A stretch of DNA of 64,000 bases, taken from contig JAQIJD010000004.1 in NCBI GenBank assembly GCA_036946415.1, forward strand, positions 124,001 to 188,000. Direction: 5' to 3'. The position numbers and the translations under genes are program-made. This DNA is from Sphingomonas_Q fennica_A (lineage in GTDB: Bacteria; Pseudomonadota; Alphaproteobacteria; Sphingomonadales; Sphingomonadaceae). How positions within the stretch are numbered: the stretch's first letter is position 1; each line of letters starts with the position of its first letter. The notes beneath the pieces are model-generated. The model made no database searches and was not told the DNA's origin. It saw nothing but the letters and a program-made list of their open reading frames with translations. Shown piece by piece: positions 1 to 9,981 of this stretch.

Positions 1-1016
1 TAATTGCCGAAGTGGAGGCGATAGACCGACGCCGTCACCTGCTGGCCGATCGCCCCGTCGGCGAGGCCGAGCTTGCCCGTCTGCCGCCCGGCCGCATCGA
101 AGAAATAGCTCTCGCCGTAGATCAGCCGCCGTGGATGTTCGGCGAGGATCTGGACGTGCTGGCCGCGCGTGCCGGGATCGTGGAGGATCACATAGGTCGG
201 CACCGCCTGCGGCTGGCTGCGGCCGAGCGTCGCCAGCGCCGCCGCCACGTCCGGCAGGGGCGCGGGTGCCGGGTTCGGGGTCGGCTCGCCGCCGAAGATC
301 GGCGCATAGACCTTCATCGTATCCCCGCCGAAATGGCCCTGCGCGATCGTCGTCGCCCCGACCATCCCCAGGCCGACGAACGCGCCGGTCAGCCCCACCG
401 CCAGTGCGAACGGCAGCGTCCATACCCCGAGCCGGTTGTGGAGATCGACGCGGCCGATCTGCGCATCGCCGCGCAGCCGCAGGCGAAAGGCATCGCGCAG
501 GATGCGCGGGTGGGCGAGCACGCCCGTCACCGTCAGCGCCGCCAGCATCGCCCCGAACGCGCCGACCGCGATCATCCCCGCCGTCATCGGCATGTGGAGA
601 TATTCGTGCAGGCCCGTCACCAGTTCGGTCCAGCCGTTGGCCTCGTCCGCCACGATCCGACCGGCGGCGTCGACATAGGCCCCGCCATGATCGGAGGTGA
701 CGATCGCGCGCGGCAGTTCGTCGGTCGGCAGGGCGACATAGAGATGGGTGGTGGCCGGCTTGCCGGCATCGCGCGCGACGATGGCGGCGAGCGCCGCCTG
801 CACCGCCGTCGGCGACAAAGCGGTTACGGTCGGCACGGCCGGCTGCTCCCACGCCTGCCACCGTTCGTGGATCACCGCCAGCGTGCCGGTGAGCGTGATG
901 AGATAGAGGATCGCGCTCGCCAGCAGGCCGAGCGCGGCATGCCCCGCCAGCGCCCGCTGGACGAACGTGCGCGGCGGCGCCGCCACCGCGACGGGATGGC
1001 GCGACATGTCGTTCAT
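1..1016 (-). CDS. PepSY-associated membrane protein (partial, runs off left edge)
   Basis: Minus-strand gene starting at ATG 1016-1014 and open to the left edge, so its C-terminus is missing. The start overlaps the stop of the upstream gene (ATGA). Visible parts: a first membrane segment near residues 25-50 (AALGLLASAILYLITLTGTL), a periplasmic region, the segment HEYLHMPMTAGMIAVGAFGA, a second and third membrane stretch, then ..VYRLHFGN at the edge, which in this family precedes a last membrane hairpin. PepSY-TM proteins are inner-membrane proteins often encoded next to TonB-dependent siderophore receptors and thought to act as periplasmic reductases or transport helpers. The role in iron release is inferred; the family call is fairly safe. 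Confidence 0.75.
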   Translation of the reverse strand, partial: MNDMSRHPVAVAAPPRTFVQRALAGHAALGLLASAILYLITLTGTLAVIHERWQAWEQPAVPTVTALSPTAVQAALAAIVARDAGKPATTHLYVALPTDELPRAIVTSDHGGAYVDAAGRIVADEANGWTELVTGLHEYLHMPMTAGMIAVGAFGAMLAALTVTGVLAHPRILRDAFRLRLRGDAQIGRVDLHNRLGVWTLPFALAVGLTGAFVGLGMVGATTIAQGHFGGDTMKVYAPIFGGEPTPNPAPAPLPDVAAALATLGRSQPQAVPTYVILHDPGTRGQHVQILAEHPRRLIYGESYFFDAAGRQTGKLGLADGAIGQQVTASVYRLHFGN

Positions 1017-1561
1017 GCGAGGCCCCACAGCAGCAGGCCGGTCGCGGCGGCCAGCGCCGGCGCCGTCCACATCCGCCGCACGCTCTCGCGCGTCAGCTGC
1101 GCGGTCACGATCAGCGCCCAGGCGATCGGCTGGAGCATCATCGCCAGCACGATCGCATCCGCCGGCACCCAGCCGGCGCGCAGCGCCGCGCCATGCGCGC
1201 CATAGGCGAGGCCCTGCGCCGCCAGGAAGGCGACCGGCACCGTCGCCACGAACACCAGCACCCGCCGCCCCATGCCCGGCCAGACCGGCGGACGAGCGAG
1301 CCGCGGTGGATCGCGCCTTGTGCCGGCGATGCGCGCCGGGGCCGGGGCGGCCACGCCGGCAAAAGCGACCAGCGCCAGCGCCGCGACGCTCGCCGCCGCG
1401 GCGCCGACCGATATCCCCCACGCCCCGCTGTCGCGTGCGAGCAGCGGCATCGCCACGCCGACCAGCATCCATCCGCCGACCGCGATCGCGCGCCGCCGCG
1501 CCCAGCCGTAGCGGACGAAGCCGATGCCGACCGCGGCGATAAGGATGCCCCCGGCCAGCAT
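1013..1561 (-). CDS. Small multi-pass membrane protein of iron-uptake operon (DUF3325/DUF3649-like)
   Basis: Predicted 182 aa from ATG 1561; a longer reading from 1660 adds a polar, non-membrane-like leader and is less likely. Almost all hydrophobic, with about six membrane stretches: residues 1-20, 28-45, 52-72, about 105-120, 140-160 and 168-182. The first half resembles small DUF3325-type proteins and the second half DUF3649-type proteins, both of which accompany PepSY proteins in iron-uptake operons; this could be a fusion of the two, but that is from memory of the patterns only. The stop overlaps the start of the PepSY gene. A 19-codon reading frame (1561-1620) ends in TGATG at this start and could couple translation. 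Confidence 0.55.
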   Translation of the reverse strand: MLAGGILIAAVGIGFVRYGWARRRAIAVGGWMLVGVAMPLLARDSGAWGISVGAAAASVAALALVAFAGVAAPAPARIAGTRRDPPRLARPPVWPGMGRRVLVFVATVPVAFLAAQGLAYGAHGAALRAGWVPADAIVLAMMLQPIAWALIVTAQLTRESVRRMWTAPALAAATGLLLWGLA

Positions 1562-1639
1562 CACACGCCGCGCGCCGCCGTGTCTTTCTCGCCTGCCACC
1601 CGTCGCTCCATCATCGGCATCTTCGCCCGACGACCTATC

Positions 1640-1660
1640 GCAGTTGAGACCGCCTCGCAA
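1640..1660. promoter_or_regulatory. Candidate degenerate Fur-like operator
   Basis: The stretch GCAGTTGAGACCGCCTCGCAA contains TTGAGA-N5-TCGCAA, an imperfect inverted repeat (5 of 6 positions) that resembles iron-responsive operators of the form TTGAGAATnATTCGCAA, although the central AT-rich part is lost. It lies about 80 bases upstream of the small membrane protein that precedes the PepSY gene, which fits iron control of that operon. Inference only. Confidence 0.3.
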
Positions 1661-1738
1661 TAGCGATCACATAGCGATTGCCAGCGCCTGATCCATGTTT
1701 AGGATCGTCGCACAGACAGTTGCGGGGGAGAGGCAGAT

Positions 1739-2395
1739 ATGGCGTTCAGTCCAATGAATTTGGCCTACGGGCTCGCCGAGCGGGTCACGGGCGCGAAGGA
1801 AATCGCGCGGGAAGTGAACGCCCTCGCCCAGTATAACAGCCTGACCTATAACGATGCCGACGCCGAACCCGGCGACGTCTTCTTCCACGTTTATTCGGAG
1901 GCGGGTGCGACGCATGGCAACATGGTCTCGCCCGATCGCACGCAGAAGATCGATTCGGTGGTCGGGGCGGGCGTGCGGACGATCCCGATGGCGGCCGATC
2001 GGCACGCGCGCATCGGCTTCCGCCTGATGGACAGCATCTATGCGCAGAATGCCGCGCTGCTGCTGCTCTCGTGGGTCGGGCAGGTCGGCTATTCCTCCGG
2101 CCTCGGCGGGATGGGGCGGCAGATCCATGCGGGGTTCGGCGCGTCCAATTTCGGCAAGGGCGCGGTCGGCCGTCTCCACAAATATGCGGATCGCGGCACC
2201 GACGGCAATCTGAAGGCGCCCAAGAATTCGACCTGCGGCGAATTGTGCATCCTCGCCTATCAGCTCTGCATTCCGGAGAACGATCCCATGTTCCCCAAGC
2301 TGGATGCCAAGCACAGCTCGCCCAACCGCATCGTCCGCTACATGCTCGCCAACCCCAGCGTGTGGGATTATCTGGGCTATCGCGGCGAGATGTGA
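1739..2395 (+). CDS. Hypothetical protein, possible circularly permuted papain-like (NlpC/P60, YiiX-type) fold
   Basis: 218 aa with a purine-rich ribosome site GGGGGAGAGG just upstream. No signal peptide or membrane segment. Two regions stand out: an early GDVFFHVYSEAGATHGNMV block (residues 45-63) with a histidine, and a later STCGELCILAYQLC block (about residues 163-176) with cysteines. The order His before Cys, with GD before the His and C-x-E-L after, is what permuted papain-fold enzymes (YiiX/LRAT-like) show. The end has LDAKHSSPNRIVRYM, similar to the tail 'P..l...L' region in such proteins. Function is not recognised; substrate unknown. It stands alone between the PepSY operon and uvrA. 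Confidence 0.5.
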   Translation: MAFSPMNLAYGLAERVTGAKEIAREVNALAQYNSLTYNDADAEPGDVFFHVYSEAGATHGNMVSPDRTQKIDSVVGAGVRTIPMAADRHARIGFRLMDSIYAQNAALLLLSWVGQVGYSSGLGGMGRQIHAGFGASNFGKGAVGRLHKYADRGTDGNLKAPKNSTCGELCILAYQLCIPENDPMFPKLDAKHSSPNRIVRYMLANPSVWDYLGYRGEM

Positions 2396-2419
2396 CGGCC
2401 GGGGCCGCCGCCGGCCGAT

Positions 2420-5401
<2,982 letters not shown>

Positions 5402-5412
5402 GGGGCTCGTCT

Positions 5413-5427
5413 GTTCCAGATATGTTC
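5413..5427. promoter_or_regulatory. Alphaproteobacterial SOS (LexA) box upstream of uvrA
   Basis: GTTCCAGATATGTTC is an exact GTTC-N7-GTTC, the LexA operator described for alphaproteobacteria. It sits 12-26 bases before the uvrA start codon at 5401, where bound repressor would block transcription or early elongation. uvrA is a classical SOS gene, so position and motif agree. Confidence 0.7.
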
Positions 5428-5489
5428 GGGCGGTGCAAGCCGGCCGCCCCTTCTAACGCATATCGCCCCTGCGGGATGCCCCGCGCGCC

Positions 5490-6710
5490 TCAGCCGCCGA
5501 ACAGCTTGAGATCGATCGATTCCGCCACCGCCTTCAGCCCGGCGTCATTGCCGTGGAGGTGATCGCCCATATGATAGCCTTCTCGCATCGCCGCCGGATC
5601 GTCCGGATCGGCGAAGGCGGTGTCGAAGCGGACGATCCCGTCGAACGCGCCGCCGGTCAGGATCCAGTCGTTGATCCGCTTCCGCGCCGCCTCGCCCTCC
5701 GGGGACCAATAGCCCGCGCCCTTGTAGGGGCCGATCGGCGAGGCGATCACCCTGATGCCCTTCTCATGCGCCCGCGCCACGATCTGGCGGTAGCCGGCGA
5801 TCATCTGCTCCACGGTCAGCGGCGGCTGGTCCGGCCCGAAGACGGCGGCGCGGCTCGCGTCGGCCGGGCCGAAGCGGTTGCCGAGGTCGTTCACCCCCTC
5901 GAACAGGATCAGGTAGCGCACGCCCGACAGGCTCAGCACATCCTCGTCGAAACGGGCGAGCGCCGCCTCGCCCATGCCGGGGCTGAGCATCCGGTTGCCG
6001 CTGATCCCGGCATTGGCCACCGCCCAGCGCCGCCCGGCGGCGTGCAGCCGGTCGGCCAGCACGTCGGGCCAGCGGCGGTCGGCGCCGGGCGTCGATCCGA
6101 CCCCGTCGGTGATCGAATCACCGAACGCCACGATCGTCCCCGGCGCATCCGCCGCATCCACCTCCACCGCGCTCAGGAAGGCGCGATACTGGCCTCGCGT
6201 TGCGGCAGCGAACGGCTTGCCGACGAAATTGCCGGGTGGGGAGACGGTGAGCTCGTCCAGCCCGGTCAGGTGGCAGGTGCACGGGCCGGTCGCGCCGGGC
6301 AGGAACAGCTCCACCTTCACCCGCGACAGATCGGGGACGGCGAGATCGACCGCATCGCTGACGAACGGGCTGCCGCGCGGGATCGTGGCGGCGGCCGCGC
6401 CGCCGAACGTCAGCGCGCGGCCGCTCCCCGCAATCTCCTTGCCCGCCGCATCGATCCGCACGATCCGCGCCGCGCCGATCGCCAGCGGCGCCGGCCCGTA
6501 GCGGTTGGACAGGCGGATGCGCACCCGCCCGCCCCCGGCGCTGACGCGCAGCACCTGCGCGATCGTGACATTGTCGAAAGAAGCCGCGGCGAACGGGCCG
6601 GCGGTGGCGATCGGCGCGTGCGGCGGCGCCGTCCAGCTCGATACCCATTCGGCCTCGGCCGGTGCCGCCGCCAGCGCGGCGACGGCGACGAGTGCAGCAA
6701 GGAACCGCAT
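5490..6710 (-). CDS. Secreted SGNH/GDSL-family hydrolase
   Basis: 406 aa from ATG 6710, chosen because a strong ribosome site (GGGGGAGG) precedes it and a clean signal peptide follows (MRFLAALVAVAALAAAPAEA). N-terminal beta-rich region to about residue 185, then the SGNH esterase core: block I GDSITDGVGS with the nucleophile Ser, NAGISGNRML (Gly block), GVNDLGN (Asn block), and D-x-x-H in the end region GDHLHGNDAG. Such enzymes are periplasmic or secreted esterases acting on acyl or acetyl groups of carbohydrates or lipids; the substrate here is unknown. It lies between uvrA and a divergent small secreted protein. Confidence 0.88.
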   Translation of the reverse strand: MRFLAALVAVAALAAAPAEAEWVSSWTAPPHAPIATAGPFAAASFDNVTIAQVLRVSAGGGRVRIRLSNRYGPAPLAIGAARIVRIDAAGKEIAGSGRALTFGGAAAATIPRGSPFVSDAVDLAVPDLSRVKVELFLPGATGPCTCHLTGLDELTVSPPGNFVGKPFAAATRGQYRAFLSAVEVDAADAPGTIVAFGDSITDGVGSTPGADRRWPDVLADRLHAAGRRWAVANAGISGNRMLSPGMGEAALARFDEDVLSLSGVRYLILFEGVNDLGNRFGPADASRAAVFGPDQPPLTVEQMIAGYRQIVARAHEKGIRVIASPIGPYKGAGYWSPEGEAARKRINDWILTGGAFDGIVRFDTAFADPDDPAAMREGYHMGDHLHGNDAGLKAVAESIDLKLFGG

Positions 6711-6812
6711 GATCCTCCCCCTCTTTTGGCATGAAGCGTCGCGGATCGCGGCGGCGCCGTCAATCGATCGGTTCATGGCGCGGCAAGCGCACCGATGATA
6801 GGAACGAGACCC

Positions 6813-7397
6813 ATGAAGACCCCCCTCCGCGCCGCCACGCTCGCCGCCCTCGCCGCCACCGCCTTCGCCGCCGTCCCGGCTGAGGCGCAGTGGCGTGGCG
6901 GCTACGGCTATGGCTGGGGCCGCGGCTATTATGGCGGCGGCGGCTGGGGCCGGGGCTATCGCCGCGGCGGGGGCGATACGTTCGGCAACCTCCTGCTGGG
7001 CGGGCTGATCGGCGGCGGCATCGTCGCCCTCGCCACGTCGCGCCCACGCGGCACGACGGTGGAGCGCACCGCCGATCTGCCGCCGATCACCACGCCGCTG
7101 CCCGCCCCGCCGATCGCCCCGCCCGGCGAATATGATCGCCGCCCTATCGCCCCGCTCGCCGACGTCGGATCGCGCGGAGAAGCGGTCGACGCCTGCACCG
7201 CGGCGGCCGAGGACGGCGCCCGCGCCCGCGTCACCGCCATCACCCATGTCGCGCGGGAAGCGGACGGCTGGCGCATCGACGGCGACGTGGACGATACCGC
7301 CCGCCGCGCCGATCGCGGCCGCTTCACCTGCGCCTCCGCCCGCGGCAAGGTGCTCGACTTCCAGTATCGCGACGGATCGCTCGCCAGCCGGGACTGA
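6813..7397 (+). CDS. Secreted Gly/Tyr-rich protein with C-terminal Cys-pair domain
   Basis: 194 aa from ATG 6813 (AGGAACGAG upstream); an in-frame ATG at 6795 is less likely because the signal peptide then starts late. Signal peptide MKTPLRAATLAALAATAFAA.., then a low-complexity GGYGYGWGRGYYGGGGWGRG tract, a short membrane-prone glycine segment (LLLGGLIGGGIVALA, near residues 60-75), a proline-rich linker and a folded C-terminal domain of about 75 residues with two cysteines (VDACTAAAED and GRFTCASARGK). Proteins of this build are common unnamed envelope proteins in sphingomonads. Function not known. Divergent from the SGNH hydrolase. Confidence 0.75.
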   Translation: MKTPLRAATLAALAATAFAAVPAEAQWRGGYGYGWGRGYYGGGGWGRGYRRGGGDTFGNLLLGGLIGGGIVALATSRPRGTTVERTADLPPITTPLPAPPIAPPGEYDRRPIAPLADVGSRGEAVDACTAAAEDGARARVTAITHVAREADGWRIDGDVDDTARRADRGRFTCASARGKVLDFQYRDGSLASRD

Positions 7398-7412
7398 CAG
7401 GAGACAGGCATT

Positions 7413-7535
7413 TTCACGCGGAGGCGCGGAGAAGCGGAGGGTTCCGCCCGCGCCGCAGGCATCCACGGTCATCGCGAGCCATGATGGAAGTCGCGGCGCT
7501 GCCGCGAACGGAACACCTCCGCGCCTCCGCGTGAA
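7413..7535. repeat. 123-bp element with perfect 19-bp terminal inverted repeats
   Basis: The left arm TTCACGCGGAGGCGCGGAG (7413-7431) is exactly matched by its reverse complement CTCCGCGCCTCCGCGTGAA (7517-7535). The interior holds a smaller imperfect palindrome around GGTTCCG. It lies between two co-directional genes, has no coding capacity of its own, and looks like a small palindromic mobile or extragenic repeat. Confidence 0.7.
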
Positions 7536-7681
7536 CCATCTCGCCTTCCTCTATCGGTGCGCGCCGCAAGCCGCCGTTAACCTGCCGCGCCCTACGCCCC
7601 ATGCTGGATTGCAGCGCTGCGATGCGGCATAGCGGCGGCGCGGATCGCGCGATCGGCGTGATGCGGATGGGGTGATCGACC

Positions 7682-9037
7682 ATGGATGAACTCGGCGGCG
7701 TCGGCCGGTCCCTGCCGATCTTCGCGGAACTGCCCGCTTTGCTGCTGGCGGCGGCGGTCCTCTATGTCCTGCTGAAGCGTCTGCAAAGCCCGGCCGGCCG
7801 CTTCGTCCTGATCGCGATCTGGCTGCGCTGCGCCTTGGGCGCGCTCCACGAATTCAGCTACAAATCCTCGCCCTTCGGCCTCAGCTACAATGCGCTCGCC
7901 TCGCTGCTCGTGTTCGCGGTGGGCATGCTGATCGTCCGCCGCCGCCGGCTGTTCGACGCCGCCCTCGTCCCCTTCTACGTCTATGTCCTGGCGCTTACCG
8001 CCAGCGCGGTCAGTTCCGGCCTGCTGCCCGACATGTTCAAGGAACTCACCAAGTTCCTCTATCTGATGATCCTGATCCTCGCGATCGACGATGCCATCGC
8101 CGACGAGGGCGCCGATCGCTTCCTGAAGCTGCTGCTGGGCGCCTTCGCGCTGCCCTTCGGCATGCAATTGCTATCGATCGCGCTCAACATCTCCAAGCCC
8201 GGCGAGGACGACAATGCCGCCAGCTTCATCGGCGGCTACAATCACGAAGCCTCCTTCTCGCTGATCCTGGCGGGCGCGCTGCTCACCGTCTGCCTGATCC
8301 GCGGCATGGGCGCGCGGATGAAGCTGGGGCTGATCTTCTACGGCGTCGTCGCGATCATGGCCGCCAACTACCGCACCGCGATCGTCGCCATCCTGCCGGT
8401 GCTGGGGGCGGCGATCGTGCTCGGCATCACCCGCCGGGTCGTGCCGCAGCAGCGCGCGCTGGTGGCGGGGATGATCGCGATCGCGGTGGCGATCGGCGGC
8501 GTGGCGGGCGCGGTGAAGGAACAGGAACGCTTCGCCGACATCGGCATCGTCCTTACCCGCGGCACCGATCTCATCCAGCGCCCCGGCGATTTCTCCACGC
8601 CCGAGCGGCGGCTGATGTCCGGCCGCCCCGCCATCTGGAGCGGCTATCTCTACGGCTGGTACGACGGTTCCCCGGTCGAACGGATGTTCGGCAAGGGGCC
8701 GGGCACGTCGTGGAAATATTTCATCGTCTACGCGCACAACACTCTGGTCGGCGCGCTCTTCGAACTTGGCGTGCTGGGCGTGTTCGCCACCATCTTCCTG
8801 TGGACGTGGATGTTCGCGCTCGCCTGCCTCGCGCGGGGCGGGCCGAAGGTGGAGCTGATCTTCGGCCATATCAGCTTCTTCGTGCTGAACATGGCGACGA
8901 TGCCGACCTACATGATCGAAGGCATGATCTTCTACGGCGTGCTGTGCGGCTGCACCGTCCATTTCTATCGCGCATCGCGCAGGGTTGCGGCGCCACCGCC
9001 CGCCGCCGCGACCGTCCGCCGCGCGATCCCCGCATGA
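7682..9037 (+). CDS. Wzy-like polysaccharide polymerase / O-antigen ligase family membrane protein
   Basis: 451 aa, about 10-12 membrane segments, beginning FAELPALLLAAAVLYVLL and ending before a cytoplasmic Ala/Pro-rich tail. The large periplasmic loop between residues about 280 and 360 contains SGRPAIWSGYLYGWYDGSP and YAHNTLVGALFELGVLG; R..W and H-N..l..l...G are typical of the Wzy_C / O-antigen ligase fold (block polymerisation or ligation of undecaprenyl-linked repeat units at the periplasmic face). First gene of a tight three-gene plus-strand operon; its stop overlaps the next start. Polymerase is favoured over ligase because of the Wzx, Wza and Wzc genes in the same locus. Confidence 0.75.
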   Translation: MDELGGVGRSLPIFAELPALLLAAAVLYVLLKRLQSPAGRFVLIAIWLRCALGALHEFSYKSSPFGLSYNALASLLVFAVGMLIVRRRRLFDAALVPFYVYVLALTASAVSSGLLPDMFKELTKFLYLMILILAIDDAIADEGADRFLKLLLGAFALPFGMQLLSIALNISKPGEDDNAASFIGGYNHEASFSLILAGALLTVCLIRGMGARMKLGLIFYGVVAIMAANYRTAIVAILPVLGAAIVLGITRRVVPQQRALVAGMIAIAVAIGGVAGAVKEQERFADIGIVLTRGTDLIQRPGDFSTPERRLMSGRPAIWSGYLYGWYDGSPVERMFGKGPGTSWKYFIVYAHNTLVGALFELGVLGVFATIFLWTWMFALACLARGGPKVELIFGHISFFVLNMATMPTYMIEGMIFYGVLCGCTVHFYRASRRVAAPPPAAATVRRAIPA

Positions 9038-9981
9038 CCCGTCCCGCCTTCGCCGTCGTCGTGCCCCTCCACGACAAGGGCCGCCATATCGAGCGCGCGC
9101 TCGCCTCCGTCGCCGCGCAGACGCTGGCGCCCGCCGAACTGATCGTGATCGACGACGCCTCGACCGACGACGGCCCCGCCATCGCCGCCGCCTTTCCCGG
9201 CGTCCGCCTGCTGACGCGGACCGAACCCGGCCCCGGTGGCTACGCCGCGCGCAACGCCGGCATCCGCGCCGCCAGCACGCCGTGGATCGCCTTCCTCGAT
9301 GCCGACGATGCCTGGGCACCCGATCATCTCGCTACGCTGGCGGCGCTGATCGCGCAGGAGCCGGCAGCGGCGATGGTCGGCAGCGGCTATGTCGAGCAGC
9401 ATCCCGGCAACCGGCAGGTGCGCGACGTCTACGCCCGCCGCCACCCGCAAGCGGCGCCCGCCACCTTCGGCTTCGATGCCTTCGTCGCCGAATGGCTGTC
9501 GATCGGCGAATGCCCGGTCTGGACCTCGGCGATCGCCGCCCCGCGCGAGACGTTGCTGGCGGTGGACGGCTTCCCCGAGGGCCGCTGCCGCCGCGGCGGC
9601 GACAAGGATCTTTGGCTGCGCCTCGCCCACGCCGGCCCGGTCACGATCGGCACCGCCGCCACCGCGACCTATTACAAGGATTCGGACAATATGGTGACCG
9701 CGCGCCGGCACGTGAACAGCTGCCATTGCGTCGTCCCCACGATCGACGGCTGGCTGCCCGCCGCCCCGCCGGCCCGCCGCACCCTGCTGAAGCGCCTGCG
9801 CAATCACGAGACGTGGCTCTATGCGCTGCGCACCGCCAAGACCGATCGTGTCGCTTATGCCAGCTGGCGCGGCTTCAGCCTGCGCCACGATCCGCTGCGC
9901 TTCGCGGCCCTCGCGGTGCTGAGTTCGCCCGTCGGCCCGCTGCTCGGCCGCCTCGCCACGCGGCTCCGGGCCGGGCGATGA
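9034..9981 (+). CDS. Family 2 glycosyltransferase
   Basis: 315 aa, start ATG 9034 overlapping the stop of the polymerase gene (ATGA). GT-A fold: VVVPLHDKGRHIERALASVA at the N-terminus, IDDASTDDG, the nucleotide/metal DxD region FLDADDAW (about residues 87-94), and the acceptor-site segment GGDKDLWLRLA. No membrane segment. Transfers a sugar to the lipid-linked repeat unit in the cytoplasm; donor unknown. It closely resembles the GT2 at 50739-51695 in several blocks (GPGGYAARN, PWIAFLDADDAW, GGDKDLWLR). Confidence 0.88.
   Translation: MTRPAFAVVVPLHDKGRHIERALASVAAQTLAPAELIVIDDASTDDGPAIAAAFPGVRLLTRTEPGPGGYAARNAGIRAASTPWIAFLDADDAWAPDHLATLAALIAQEPAAAMVGSGYVEQHPGNRQVRDVYARRHPQAAPATFGFDAFVAEWLSIGECPVWTSAIAAPRETLLAVDGFPEGRCRRGGDKDLWLRLAHAGPVTIGTAATATYYKDSDNMVTARRHVNSCHCVVPTIDGWLPAAPPARRTLLKRLRNHETWLYALRTAKTDRVAYASWRGFSLRHDPLRFAALAVLSSPVGPLLGRLATRLRAGR

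Noticed and set aside
12..1205. 397-codon plus-strand frame at the left edge
   Set aside because: Shadow of the PepSY gene, which reads to the window edge on the minus strand with the expected family motifs.
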